From assembly GCF_900100045.1 (NCBI RefSeq), contig NZ_FNEA01000002.1, positions 1 through 64,000 of the forward strand: a stretch of 64,000 nt of DNA. Reading direction: 5' to 3'. The notes beneath the pieces are model-generated. The model was not told the DNA's origin, made no database searches, and worked only from the letters and a program-made list of their open reading frames with translations. This DNA comes from Paracoccus denitrificans (lineage in GTDB: Bacteria; Pseudomonadota; Alphaproteobacteria; Rhodobacterales; Rhodobacteraceae). This document shows positions 11,870-20,908 of the stretch, piece after piece. How positions within the stretch are numbered: the stretch's first letter is position 1; each line of letters starts with the position of its first letter. The position numbers and the translations under genes were made by a program.

Positions 11870-13165
11870 CTAGACCGGATGCGCCAGCGCCCGCGGCCTT
11901 GGCCCGCCGGTGGCCCAGTCCAGCAGTTCGGCCGTATGGACGACCGGCACGCCGGTGCCCGAGCCGATCTGCATCATGCAGCCGATATTGCCGGCACTGA
12001 TGACCTGCGGGGTCAGCGCCTCCAGCGTCTCGACCTTGCGGCGCTTCAATTCGGCCGAGATCGCCGGCTGCATCAGGTTGTAGGTGCCGGCCGAGCCGCA
12101 GCAGATATGCGCGTCCTTCGGCTCCAGCACGGTGAACCCGGCGGCGGCCAGAAGCTCCTTGGGCGTCGCGCGGATCTGCTGGCCATGCTGCAACGAACAG
12201 GCGGCGTGATAGCCGACGCGCAGCGGCTCGGCATGGCCCGGCTCGCGCAGGCCCAGATCGGCCATCACCTCGGTGATGTCCTTGGCCAGGCCGGCCACCC
12301 GCGCGGCATCGGCGGCCAGCGGATCGTTTTCGAACATGTGTCCGTAATCCTTGACCGTGGTGCCGCAGCCCGAGGTGTTGATGACCACCGCGTCCAGCCC
12401 CTCGCCCGCGACCTCGGCCATCAGCGCGCGGATATTGGCGGCAGCCGAGGCGTGGCTTTCGTCGGTCTTGCCCATGTGATGGGTCAGCGCGCCGCAGCAG
12501 CCCAGGCCGCGCGGGATCACCACCTCGCAGCCATGGCGGCGCAACAGGCGGATGGTCGCGTCGTTGATGTCGGTGTTCAGCGCCCTTTGCGCGCAGCCGA
12601 CCAGCAGCGCCACCCGCTTGCGGCGCGGCCCCTCGGCGGCAAAGACCTGCGGGCGGTCGTTCAGGCTGGGCGGCGGGATGTCGCGGGGCGCCATGTCCAG
12701 CATGGCCCGCAGCCGCGCATCCGGCACCAGCCGCCGAAAGGGCCGTGCCAGTTTCGCGCCCATCAGCGCCAGCCGGAAGCGCCCCGGATAGGGCAGGATG
12801 CGTGCCAGAAGCCAGCGCAGCGCCCGTTCGCCCGGCGGACGGCGATAGGTCTTTTCGATATATTCGCGGGCGTGATCGACCAGGTGCATGTAATGCACGC
12901 CCGAGGGACAGGTGGTCATGCAGGACAGGCAGCTGAGGCAGCGGTCGATATGGCCGACGGTCTTGGCGTCGGGAACCTTGCCGTTCTCCAGCATGTCCTT
13001 GATCAGGTAGATGCGGCCGCGCGGGCTGTCCAGCTCGTCGCCCAGCACCTTGTAGGTCGGGCAGGTCGCGGTGCAGAAACCGCAATGGACGCAGCTGCGC
13101 AGGATCTCGTTGGCGCGGGCCGTGCCGGGGTCGGCCAGTTGCTGGGGCGTGAAATTGGTCTGCAT
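11870..13165 (-). CDS. glcF: Glycolate oxidase iron-sulfur subunit
   Basis: Iron-sulfur subunit that takes electrons from the flavin subunits GlcD/GlcE during oxidation of glycolate to glyoxylate and passes them to the membrane quinone pool. It has 431 residues. Two ferredoxin-type cysteine clusters are visible: C25, C28, C31, C35 and C76, C79, C82, C86, each ending in CP. Two CCG-type domains follow, with CCGAL near 245 and CCGSA near 370. It starts at the ATG 13163-13165, two bases after the glcE stop, and is the last gene of glcDEF. Confidence 0.94.
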   Translation of the reverse strand: MQTNFTPQQLADPGTARANEILRSCVHCGFCTATCPTYKVLGDELDSPRGRIYLIKDMLENGKVPDAKTVGHIDRCLSCLSCMTTCPSGVHYMHLVDHAREYIEKTYRRPPGERALRWLLARILPYPGRFRLALMGAKLARPFRRLVPDARLRAMLDMAPRDIPPPSLNDRPQVFAAEGPRRKRVALLVGCAQRALNTDINDATIRLLRRHGCEVVIPRGLGCCGALTHHMGKTDESHASAAANIRALMAEVAGEGLDAVVINTSGCGTTVKDYGHMFENDPLAADAARVAGLAKDITEVMADLGLREPGHAEPLRVGYHAACSLQHGQQIRATPKELLAAAGFTVLEPKDAHICCGSAGTYNLMQPAISAELKRRKVETLEALTPQVISAGNIGCMMQIGSGTGVPVVHTAELLDWATGGPRPRALAHPV

Positions 13166-13166
13166 G

Positions 13167-14300
13167 TCAGCGATCCATCAAGCCGGGGTTGAGGATACCG
13201 GCGGGGTCGAACCTTTGGCGCAACCCGGCCGAGAGGCGGGCGACAGGCGGGGCCTCGGGCGGGAAGGCCGGGCCGTCAAGCCCGCCGCGCCGGACCAGCG
13301 TGGCATGGGGGGCGACCTGCCGCACCGCCTGCGGGCTGCCCGGTCCACAATACCAGACCAGCCCGCCGCCCCAGTCGAGCGACACTTCGCCGCCCAGCGC
13401 CTGCAAGGCCCGCGCCGTGGCCGGGGCAAGGCTCGGCTTGACCAGCACCCGCCAAAGCGGCGCGTCCGTTCCCGCGAAATGCGCCAGATCGCGCAGGTCG
13501 CGCCACAGCGCCACGGTGGCGGCACCGTCCAGCACCTCGGCCTCGCGCGGTTTCAGCAGCCCCAGCAGCCGGTCGCGGCGATAATCCATCTGCGGCCCCA
13601 GCCCCTCGACCCGCAGCCAGGCCGAGCCGTCGCGGAAGGCGGCGCCCGAAACCTCGAAAGGGGTCGCCAGCGCCGTCGAAAAGATCGCCACCGCCTCCTC
13701 GACCGTGACGCCGTGAAAGCCCAGCGTGCAGCGATCGGGCAGGTGCGGCAGCGTCTTCAGCGCCACCTCGGTCAGCACGCCCAAGCTGCCATGCGCCCCG
13801 CAGATCAGCTTGCCCAGGTCGAGGCCGGTGACGTTCTTCATCACCCGGCCGCCGTTCTTCAGCACGCGGCCCTGACCGTCGACAAAGCGCACCCCCAGCA
13901 GATGGTCGCGGCAGGCCCCGGCCAGCAGCCGGCGCGGGCCGCTGGCATTGGCCGCGACCACGCCGCCGATGGTCGGCGTGCCATTGCGGCCCAGCACGCC
14001 GCGCATGTCGGCAGGCTCGAAGGCCAGCGCCTGGCCCTCGGCGGCCAGCATCGGCTCGATCTGGTCCAAGGGCGTGCCGGCACGGGCGATCAGCGTCATC
14101 TCGCCCGGCTCATAGGTCACGACGCCCGAGATCGCGGCGGTCGAAAGCACCTCGCCCGGCACGGGTCCGGTTTCGACCCGGGTGCCGCCGCCGGCGATGC
14201 GCAGGGGTTGGCGGGTCGCGAAACGCTCGGCGATCAGGGCGCCAAGCTCGGCCTCGCTGGCGGGGCTCAGTCCCGCGCGGCTGGGATTGTCGGGGATCAT
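13167..14300 (-). CDS. glcE: Glycolate oxidase FAD-binding subunit
   Basis: Second flavin-binding subunit of the glycolate oxidase complex. It has 377 residues with a PCMH-type FAD domain in the first half: RIAGGGTR near 34-41 and a GTPTIGGVVAANASGPRR block near 107-124, typical of GlcE. Its ATG overlaps the end of glcD by four bases (ATGA), so expression is coupled. GlcE alone resembles other FAD-linked oxidases; the D-E-F order fixes the identity. Confidence 0.93.
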   Translation of the reverse strand: MIPDNPSRAGLSPASEAELGALIAERFATRQPLRIAGGGTRVETGPVPGEVLSTAAISGVVTYEPGEMTLIARAGTPLDQIEPMLAAEGQALAFEPADMRGVLGRNGTPTIGGVVAANASGPRRLLAGACRDHLLGVRFVDGQGRVLKNGGRVMKNVTGLDLGKLICGAHGSLGVLTEVALKTLPHLPDRCTLGFHGVTVEEAVAIFSTALATPFEVSGAAFRDGSAWLRVEGLGPQMDYRRDRLLGLLKPREAEVLDGAATVALWRDLRDLAHFAGTDAPLWRVLVKPSLAPATARALQALGGEVSLDWGGGLVWYCGPGSPQAVRQVAPHATLVRRGGLDGPAFPPEAPPVARLSAGLRQRFDPAGILNPGLMDR

Positions 14301-15751
14301 CGGTCGGCTGCCTCCTCGCGCCAGGGCCGGCTTGCGTCCAGCGGAAAGACCTTGGCCGGATTGAGCAGCCAGCGCGGGTCGAAAACGTCCTTGACCGCCA
14401 TCTGGATCTCCAGGTCGGGGCCGTCATATTGCTTGCCCATCAGGTCGCGCTTTTCGATGCCCACGCCATGCTCGCCGGTCAGGCAGCCGCCGACATCGAC
14501 GCAAAGCCGCAGGATGTCGTTGCCGAAGGCCTCGGCGCGTTCCAGATCGCCGGGCTTGTTGGCGTTGAACAGGATCAGCGGGTGCATGTTGCCGTCACCG
14601 GCGTGAAAGACGTTCGCGACCTCCAGCCCGTGCTGGCGCGACAATTCGCCGATCATCTTCAGCGTATAGGGCAGCTGGCCCACCGGCACCGTGCCGTCCA
14701 GGCAGATGTAATCGCCCAGCCGGCCCATGGCGCCAAAGGCGGACTTGCGGCCTTTCCAGATCGCCATGGCCTCGTCGGCATTGCGGCTTTCGCGAAACTC
14801 GACCGGGTTCAGCGCATCGGCGATCTCGCGGATGCGGGCGATCTGGTGGTCGATCTCGGCGGGCGAGCCCTCGACCTCGACGATCAGCACCGCGGCGCAA
14901 TCGGGATAGCCGGCATGGGCGAAGGCCTCGACCGCGCGCAGGCAGACGTCGTCCATGTATTCGATGGCGACCGGCAACACGCCCGAGCGGATGATCCGCG
15001 CCACGCATTCCCCCGCCACCTCGGCGCCGTCAAAGCCGATCAGCACCGGGCGCGCGCCCTCGGGCCGCGGCAGGATGCGCAAGGTGGCCTCGGTCACGAT
15101 GCCAAGCTGGCCTTCGGAGCCGCAAATGAGCCCCATCAGGTCCAGGCCCGCAGGCCCCATCTCGACCCCACCCAGTTCCACCACTTCGCCCGTGGTCAGC
15201 ACGACCGTGGCGCCCATCAGGTTGTTGGTGGTGACGCCGTATTTCAGGCAATGCGCCCCGCCCGAGTTCATCGCGATATTGCCCGCGATGGTGCAGGCCA
15301 GTTGCGAGGACGGGTCGGGCGCATAGAAGAAGCCGTGCGGTTCCAGCTCGGCGCTGACCGACAGGTTGGTCACGCCGGTCTGCACGCGGATGAAGCGGTT
15401 CCGGGTGTCGATCTCCAGCACATCGCGCAGGCGCAGGGTGGCGATGATGACGCAATCCGCCGTGGGCAGCGCGCCGCCGGCAAGCGAGGTCCCCGCACCG
15501 CGCGGCACCACCGGCACGCGCATCTCGTGGCAGATGCGCATGGCGGCCGCAACCTCCTCGGTCGTGCGCGGCAGCACCACCGCCAGCGGCGGGCAGCGAT
15601 AGGCGGTCAGCGCGTCGCATTCATAGGCGCGCGTCTCCTCGGGGTCCGAGATCACGGCATCCTCGGGCAGGATGTCGCGCAAGGCGGCGACGATCTGGGG
15701 CGCACGCGCCAGGATGCCCGCATCGGGCCGGGGCATGGCAATACCGGACAA
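14297..15751 (-). CDS. glcD: Glycolate oxidase catalytic subunit
   Basis: FAD-linked subunit that oxidises glycolate (and probably D-lactate) to glyoxylate. It has 484 residues from a TTG start at 15749-15751. GGGAGGAGAGC directly precedes that TTG at a good distance, whereas the next ATG (15734-15736) has no ribosome site, so I prefer TTG. The FAD domain shows PRGAGTSLAGGALP and, further on, GNIAMNSGG. C-terminal motifs NVFHAGDGNMHPL and GCLTGEHGVGIEKR are diagnostic of the GlcD/D-lactate dehydrogenase family. It is the first gene of glcDEF, divergent from a GntR regulator. Confidence 0.94.
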   Translation of the reverse strand: MSGIAMPRPDAGILARAPQIVAALRDILPEDAVISDPEETRAYECDALTAYRCPPLAVVLPRTTEEVAAAMRICHEMRVPVVPRGAGTSLAGGALPTADCVIIATLRLRDVLEIDTRNRFIRVQTGVTNLSVSAELEPHGFFYAPDPSSQLACTIAGNIAMNSGGAHCLKYGVTTNNLMGATVVLTTGEVVELGGVEMGPAGLDLMGLICGSEGQLGIVTEATLRILPRPEGARPVLIGFDGAEVAGECVARIIRSGVLPVAIEYMDDVCLRAVEAFAHAGYPDCAAVLIVEVEGSPAEIDHQIARIREIADALNPVEFRESRNADEAMAIWKGRKSAFGAMGRLGDYICLDGTVPVGQLPYTLKMIGELSRQHGLEVANVFHAGDGNMHPLILFNANKPGDLERAEAFGNDILRLCVDVGGCLTGEHGVGIEKRDLMGKQYDGPDLEIQMAVKDVFDPRWLLNPAKVFPLDASRPWREEAADR

Positions 15752-15800
15752 GCTCTCCTCCCTTGGTCGAACGGCAGGCCCGTGTCCTGCCCTGCATTCT

Positions 15801-15848
15801 TGGTATAATTTTCAGACCACATTAGTCAATCGGTATTTTTCTGGACCG
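15801..15848. promoter_or_regulatory. Repeated operator-like motif between glcD and its regulator
   Basis: Two similar inverted-repeat units lie in the 150-bp divergent gap: TGGTATAATTTTCAGACCA (15801-15819) and CGGTATTTTTCTGGACCG (15831-15848). Both have a GGTAT left arm and GACC right arm, spaced 30 bases apart (about three helical turns). FadR-type GntR proteins often use TGGT/ACCA half-sites, though usually with a shorter spacer. They are plausible sites for the adjacent regulator. Confidence 0.45.
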
Positions 15849-15901
15849 ACACGCCCGTCCTGTGCTTACATGGCAGGGATCCGACAACCGCATGAGCGCC
15901 C

Positions 15902-16711
15902 ATGACCAACGCATCCGTGAAATCCGAACGCGCCGCCGAGGCCGTGGCCCAGCATCTCGAATCGCTGATCCTGGAGGGCTCGCTGCGCCCCGACGAACGG
16001 CTCTTGCCCGAGCGCGAGCTGGCCGAGCGGCTGAATGTCTCGCGCTCGACCCTGCGCGACGGGTTGAAGATCCTGGAGGAACGCGGGCTTCTGACCAGCG
16101 CCGGCGGGCGCGGCAGCCGGGTGGCGGCCCTGGGCAAGGCGGCGATCACCGACCCGTTGATCGCCATGCTGGTGCGCCATGCCGAGGCGGCGGACGATTA
16201 CCTTGAGTTCCGCGGCATCGTCGAAAGCGCGGCCGCGGCTTTGGCCGCGCAGCGCGCGACCGAGGTGGAACTGGCGCGCATCCGCGATTGCCTTGGCCGC
16301 ATGGACCGCGCCCATGCCCGCGCCGATACCGGCGAGGAGGCCGAGGCGGATACCGAATTGCACCTGCTGATCTATGAGGCCAGCCACAACATGACCCTGC
16401 TCCAGATCATGCAGGCTCTGGCGGGGGTCTTGCGTTCGGACGTGATCCAGAACCGCAGCCGGCTGTTCGCCGTGCCGGCCATCCGCGAGTTGCTGCGCCA
16501 GCAGCACCGCGCCATCGCCGAGGCGATCCTTGCCCGCGATGCGCAAGCCGCGCGGCAGGCGGCGGGCGAACATATCGGCTACCTGCGCCAGGCCAGCCGC
16601 GAGATCCGCGAGGCCGAGGCGCGGCTGGACCTGTCGCTGCGCCGGCTGAACGGCGGCGGGGCCGGCACGCGCGCGGCCGGGACGAAATCCACCCCGGCCG
16701 CAGAGGGCTAG
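15902..16711 (+). CDS. GntR/FadR-family regulator, likely of glycolate oxidase
   Basis: DNA-binding regulator of 269 residues. The winged helix-turn-helix lies at about 10-75 (LLPERELAERLNVSRSTLRD is the recognition region). An all-helical FCD ligand domain covers about 95-235. The C-terminal tail is alanine- and glycine-rich and unlikely to be structured. It diverges from glcDEF with only 150 bases between the starts, matching GlcC in E. coli, so control of glycolate oxidase is the simplest reading. The ligand cannot be read from sequence. A bidirectional hairpin follows the stop. Confidence 0.85.
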   Translation: MTNASVKSERAAEAVAQHLESLILEGSLRPDERLLPERELAERLNVSRSTLRDGLKILEERGLLTSAGGRGSRVAALGKAAITDPLIAMLVRHAEAADDYLEFRGIVESAAAALAAQRATEVELARIRDCLGRMDRAHARADTGEEAEADTELHLLIYEASHNMTLLQIMQALAGVLRSDVIQNRSRLFAVPAIRELLRQQHRAIAEAILARDAQAARQAAGEHIGYLRQASREIREAEARLDLSLRRLNGGGAGTRAAGTKSTPAAEG

Positions 16712-16731
16712 AGAGGACTGGCCGGCAAGGA

Positions 16732-16757
16732 AAAGGCCGGGACGAGGCCCGGCCTTT
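16732..16757. terminator. Bidirectional hairpin between gntR and tctC
   Basis: AAAGGCCGGG (16732-16741) pairs perfectly with CCCGGCCTTT (16748-16757), loop ACGAGG. Short A and T runs flank it on either side, so it can end transcription from both the plus-strand regulator and the minus-strand tct operon. Confidence 0.75.
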
Positions 16758-16767
16758 CGATAGCGCG

Positions 16768-17733
16768 TCAGTCCAGGCTGACGTTTGCGTCGCGCACCAC
16801 CGGCTCCCATTTCGCCATCTCGGCCTTGACGTGCTCGGCCAGTTCCTCGGGCGTCGAGGCGACGACGGTGGCGGAAAACTCCTTCATCCGGTCGGCCACC
16901 GCCGGGTCGGCCATGGCGGTCAGCGCGGCCTTGTTCAGCGCCTCGATGGCCTCGGGCGGCGTGCCTGCCGGGGCGAAAAGCGCGTTCCAGGTATAGGTCT
17001 CGTATCCCGGCAGGGTCTCGGCGATGGCCGGAACGTCGGGGAAGCTGGGCGCGCGCTCCGCCGTGGTCACGCCAAGCGCCCGCAGTTTGCCCGAGGCGAT
17101 ATGGCCCGAGGCCGAGGGCAGGTTGTCGAAGATGATCGGCACCTGGTTGCCCAGCACGTCGGTCAGCGCCGGCCCCGAGCCCTTGTAGGGGATATGGGTC
17201 AGGTCGATCCCGGCCATGGCCTTGAACAGCTCGCCCGACAGGTGCAGCGGCGTGCCGTTGCCGGACGAGGCATAGGCCAGCGGCTCGGACTTGGACAGGT
17301 CGATCAGCTCCTGCACGGTGTTGACCGGCAGTTCCGGGTTCACAGCCAGCACGTTCGGCACCAGCACCAGAAGCGAGACCGGCGCGAAATCCTCGACCGG
17401 ATCATAGGGTTTCTGCTTCAGGATCAGCGGGTTCAGCGCATGGGTGGCGACGGTCGCCATCAGGATCGTATAGCCGTCCGGGTCGGCCTTGGCGACCTGG
17501 GCCGCGCCCAGGCTGCCGCCGGCGCCGCCGACGTTCTGCACGATGACCTGCTGGCCCAGTTCCTGGCTCATGCGGTCGGCGACGATGCGGCCGACCACGT
17601 CGGTCGAGCCGCCGGCGGCAAAGGGGATCACCAGGGTGATCGGACGCTCGGGGTATTCGGCGGCGGCGGCACCTGCGAGGCCAAGCGCCATGGCGGCGCC
17701 CAGCAGCAGGCGGCGGGTGATGGATGCTGTCAT
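16768..17733 (-). CDS. TTT-family periplasmic binding protein (first TctC)
   Basis: Bug/TctC-type receptor of a tripartite tricarboxylate transporter; binds carboxylated solutes in the periplasm. It has 321 residues from the ATG at 17731-17733 behind AGAGAGGAAACC. A basic stretch and hydrophobic run (MTASITRRLLLGAAMALGLA) form a signal peptide of about 25 residues. The family blocks YPERPITLVIPFAAGG and GGAGGSLGAAQVAKADPDGY are clear. It is the distal gene of the minus-strand operon tctC2-tctB-tctA-tctC1, 22 bases after tctA. Tct receptors are very diverse, so no substrate is assigned. Confidence 0.9.
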   Translation of the reverse strand: MTASITRRLLLGAAMALGLAGAAAAEYPERPITLVIPFAAGGSTDVVGRIVADRMSQELGQQVIVQNVGGAGGSLGAAQVAKADPDGYTILMATVATHALNPLILKQKPYDPVEDFAPVSLLVLVPNVLAVNPELPVNTVQELIDLSKSEPLAYASSGNGTPLHLSGELFKAMAGIDLTHIPYKGSGPALTDVLGNQVPIIFDNLPSASGHIASGKLRALGVTTAERAPSFPDVPAIAETLPGYETYTWNALFAPAGTPPEAIEALNKAALTAMADPAVADRMKEFSATVVASTPEELAEHVKAEMAKWEPVVRDANVSLD

Positions 17734-17755
17734 GGTTTCCTCTCTGTTGAATGTC

Positions 17756-19264
17756 TTACGCATCGCTTTCGGTAAAGACCTCGTCCCGGCGCTTGCGGAT
17801 CTGCGGCAGGAAGACCAGCACCAGCACGGCCAGCGACATCAAAAGCAGGGTGGCGCTGATCGGGCGGGTCAGGAAGGTCATGGGATCGCCCCGCGACAGG
17901 ATCATCGCCCGGCGCAGGTTCTCTTCCAGCAGCGGGCCCAGGACAAAGCCCAGCAGCAGGGGCGCCGGCTCGCAGCGCAGCTTGGACATGACATAGCCCA
18001 GCAGCCCGAAGAAGGCGACGGCATAGAGGTCATAGGTGTTCGAGGCCACCGAATAGACCCCGATCGAGCACATCGCCATGATGATCGGGAACAGCACATA
18101 GTAAGGCACCGTCAGCAGCCTGACCCACAGCCCGATCAGCGGCAGGTTCAGGATCACCAGCATCAGGTTGCCGATCCACATGCTGGCGATGATGCCCCAG
18201 AACAGCGCCGGCTGTTCGCTGACCACATTCGGCCCCGGCACGATGCCCTGGATGATCATCGCGCCGATCATCAGCGCCATGACCGGGTTCGCCGGGATGC
18301 CCAGCGTCAGCAGCGGGATGAACGAGGTCTGCGCCCCGGCATTGTTGGCGCTTTCCGGGCCGGCGACGCCGGCCAGCGCACCCTTGCCGAAGTCCTGCGG
18401 CCGGGCAGAGACCTTCTTCTCGATCGTGTACGAGGCAAAGCTGGCCAGGATCGCGCCCCCGCCCGGCAGGATGCCCAGGACCGAGCCGACCCCGGTGCCG
18501 CGCAGGACCGGGCCGATCATCTGCCTGAATTCCTCGCGGTTGGGGAACAGGCGGCTGATGTTCTTGGTCATCACCTCGCGGTCGTGCTCGTCCTCGAGGT
18601 TGCGCAGGATCTCGGCGATGCCGAAGACGCCCACGGCGACGGCGACGAAGTTCAGCCCGTCGGCATATTGGGTGATGCCCAGGGTGAAACGCGGCGCGCC
18701 GGTATAGATGTCGGTGCCGACGATGCCCAGAAGCAGGCCCAGCACCACCATGGCCAGCGCCTTGAGGACCGAGCCATGCGCCAGCGCCACCGACATGACC
18801 AGGCCCATGACCATCAGGCTGAAATACTCGGCCGCGCCGAATTTCAGCGCCACCGCGGTCAGGGGCGGGGCAAAGATCGCGACCAGGAAGGTCGCGACGG
18901 TGCCGGCAAAGAACGACCCCAGCGCCGCCGTGGCCAGCGCCGTGCCCGCGCGGCCCTTGCGCGCCATCTGGTAGCCGTCGATGGCGGTGACGGCGGACGA
19001 GCTTTCGCCCGGCATGTTGATCAGGATCGCGGTGGTCGAGCCGCCGTATTGCGCGCCGTAATAGATCCCCGCCAGCATGATGAGCGAGCTGACCGGCTCG
19101 AGCTGGAAGGTGATCGGCAAGAGCATGGCGATGGTCGCCGTGGCGCCGATCCCCGGCAGCACCCCGATCAGCGTGCCCAGAAGCACGCCGATCAGGCAGA
19201 AGAGCAGGTTCGCCAGCGACGAGGCGACCGAGAAGCCAAGCGCGAGATTGCTGAGCAGTTCCAT
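17756..19264 (-). CDS. tctA: TTT-family large permease subunit
   Basis: Large membrane subunit of the tripartite tricarboxylate transporter; it carries out the ion-coupled import of the solute delivered by TctC. It has 502 residues with about 11-12 membrane spans. The duplicated glycine-rich signature is seen near the N terminus (LLGTLIGVLPGIGATATIAM) and again mid-protein (GSVLGILPGGGAILASF). It is tightly linked to tctB (12 bases between stop and start) and followed by a tctC gene. Substrate unknown. Confidence 0.94.
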   Translation of the reverse strand: MELLSNLALGFSVASSLANLLFCLIGVLLGTLIGVLPGIGATATIAMLLPITFQLEPVSSLIMLAGIYYGAQYGGSTTAILINMPGESSSAVTAIDGYQMARKGRAGTALATAALGSFFAGTVATFLVAIFAPPLTAVALKFGAAEYFSLMVMGLVMSVALAHGSVLKALAMVVLGLLLGIVGTDIYTGAPRFTLGITQYADGLNFVAVAVGVFGIAEILRNLEDEHDREVMTKNISRLFPNREEFRQMIGPVLRGTGVGSVLGILPGGGAILASFASYTIEKKVSARPQDFGKGALAGVAGPESANNAGAQTSFIPLLTLGIPANPVMALMIGAMIIQGIVPGPNVVSEQPALFWGIIASMWIGNLMLVILNLPLIGLWVRLLTVPYYVLFPIIMAMCSIGVYSVASNTYDLYAVAFFGLLGYVMSKLRCEPAPLLLGFVLGPLLEENLRRAMILSRGDPMTFLTRPISATLLLMSLAVLVLVFLPQIRKRRDEVFTESDA

Positions 19265-19276
19265 GACGCCCCCTTT

Positions 19277-19741
19277 CTAGAACTGGACCCAGGGCCCGAA
19301 GCGCCGGAAGGGCAGGCCAAGGCCATAGCTGAAGATCAGCGTCGACAGGATGGTCACCGTCACCGCCAGGATCAGCGCCGCCAGGGGCCGCATCCGCATC
19401 GAGGCCTGCGAGGCGATCAGCGTGGTCAGAAACAGCGCCGGCACGAAGCCGAGCCCGCGCACCGTCAGGCCGAAGAAGATCGGCGCCGGCAGGATGAACA
19501 GGATGCCGCGCCATGCGACCTTGCCGAAGGGCTCGTCGTCCTCGCGGCCGAAGGCGCGCAGAAAGACGATCAGCCCCAACAGGAACAGGATCCCCGACAG
19601 CACCATCGGAAAATAGCCGGGCCCCATGCGCAGCGAGGTGCCGATCTCCAGCCCCGTCGTCTGCCAGCCGAAAAATCCCGCCGCCGCCATCAGCAGCAGC
19701 CCGGCCGCGATGTCGGTCCCGTCCTTGGGTTTCGTGGACAT
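19277..19741 (-). CDS. tctB: TTT-family small permease subunit
   Basis: Small membrane subunit of the tripartite tricarboxylate transporter, 154 residues with four hydrophobic segments and an N terminus in the cytoplasm. The GPGYFPMVLSGILFLLG block is typical of TctB. TctB is poorly conserved, so the call leans on size, topology and position between tctC and tctA. It starts at ATG 19739-19741 and shares a transcript with its neighbours. Confidence 0.9.
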   Translation of the reverse strand: MSTKPKDGTDIAAGLLLMAAAGFFGWQTTGLEIGTSLRMGPGYFPMVLSGILFLLGLIVFLRAFGREDDEPFGKVAWRGILFILPAPIFFGLTVRGLGFVPALFLTTLIASQASMRMRPLAALILAVTVTILSTLIFSYGLGLPFRRFGPWVQF

Positions 19742-19799
19742 GTGTTTCCCCCTGCTTGCAGCAAGCCCCGCCGCGCATTGCGGGCGGCGGGGCGCCGGT

Positions 19800-20774
19800 T
19801 CAGTCGGCGTAGACGCCCGCGGCCTCGATCACCGGCTGCCAGCGGGCGATCTCGGCCTCAAGCTTGGCTTGCAGCGCGGCGGGCGTGGCATCCTCGGCCG
19901 GCGAAGGCGCGGTGCCCAGGTCGGCCATGGCCTTCACGACCCCCTCGTCCGCCAGCGCGGATTGCAGGGATTTCGACAGCCGCTCGTTCACCTCGGCCGG
20001 CGTTCCCTTGGGCGTATAGATGCCGTGCCAGATCGACACGTCGAAGCCGTCCAGCCCGCTTTCCATCGCCGTGGGCAGGTCGGGGAACAGCTCCAGCCGC
20101 TCAGGCGTGGTCACGGCATAGGCCTTGATCGTGCCGCCCTTGATCTGCTGCGTGGTGTTGGTGGTCTGGTCGCACATGATGTCGGTCTGCCCGCCCAGCA
20201 GGTCGGTCATCGCCGGGCCGGTGCCCTTGTAGGGGACCGTCACCAGCGGCGCCTCGAGCGCCGACATCAGCATCATGCCGCACAGATGCGAGGCCGAGCC
20301 GATGCCCGCATTGGCCAGCGTCAGGTTGTCCGCGTTGTCCTTGACGTAGGAGATGAACGCCGTGAAGTCGTTGGGCTCGAAATCCTTGCGGGCGACGACG
20401 ACCATCGGCACCTCGGTCACCAGGCCCACATAGTCGAAGGCATTCAGCGTGTCATAGGCCAGGTTGCGGTAAAGCGTGGCCGAGGTCGCCATGCCGATAT
20501 GGTGCAGCAGCACCGTATAGCCGTCCGGATCGGCCTTGGCGACGTTGCCGGCGCCCAGCGTGCCGCCGGCGCCGCCGATATTCTCGACGATGATCTGGTG
20601 GCCCAGGTCGGCCGACATGCGCTCGGCCACCATGCGCGCCACCGTATCGGTCGGCCCGCCGGCCGCGAAAGGCACCACCATGGTGATCTGGCGCTGCGGC
20701 CAGTCCTGCGCGAAAGCCGGCGCGACCAGCAATGTCGTGGCGCAAAGCGCGCCCAGAAGCTTCGGGTAAGCCAT
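19800..20774 (-). CDS. TTT-family periplasmic binding protein (second TctC)
   Basis: Another Bug/TctC receptor, 324 residues, with a 22-residue signal peptide (MAYPKLLGALCATTLLVAPAFA) and the family blocks WPQRQITMVVPFAAGG and GGAGGTLGAGNVAKADPDGY. The ATG at 20772-20774 follows GGGGGAGGGGAT. It is the first gene of the operon, directly before tctB, so it is likely the dedicated receptor. It shares the family blocks with the TctC at 16768-17733 but the middle of the two proteins is clearly different, suggesting different ligands feeding one TctAB. Confidence 0.9.
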   Translation of the reverse strand: MAYPKLLGALCATTLLVAPAFAQDWPQRQITMVVPFAAGGPTDTVARMVAERMSADLGHQIIVENIGGAGGTLGAGNVAKADPDGYTVLLHHIGMATSATLYRNLAYDTLNAFDYVGLVTEVPMVVVARKDFEPNDFTAFISYVKDNADNLTLANAGIGSASHLCGMMLMSALEAPLVTVPYKGTGPAMTDLLGGQTDIMCDQTTNTTQQIKGGTIKAYAVTTPERLELFPDLPTAMESGLDGFDVSIWHGIYTPKGTPAEVNERLSKSLQSALADEGVVKAMADLGTAPSPAEDATPAALQAKLEAEIARWQPVIEAAGVYAD

Positions 20775-20908
20775 ATCCCCTCCCCCAAAATATGCTTTGG
20801 CCTGCGTCCTCCTCGACGCCGCCTCCGCGGAATGGTGCGGCGGCAAGCCGCCGCGGCACAAATCAAAAACGCGGGGCCAAAGGCGCAAGTTGCGCAAGGA
20901 TGCCAAAA

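Noticed and set aside
9732..13085. A 1,117-codon minus-strand frame
   Set aside because: It is antisense to cysNC and out of frame with glcF; its sequence is rich in Ala, Arg, Gly and His with no domain.
17489..20128. An 879-codon plus-strand frame
   Set aside because: It is antisense to tctA, tctB and parts of both tctC genes. The His/Gln/Arg/Asp-rich composition is that of a mirror frame.
20883..20895. Palindrome GCGCAAGTTGCGC upstream of tctC
   Set aside because: It is short and GC-rich, and the longer palindrome at 20941-20960 with its partial copy is a better operator candidate.
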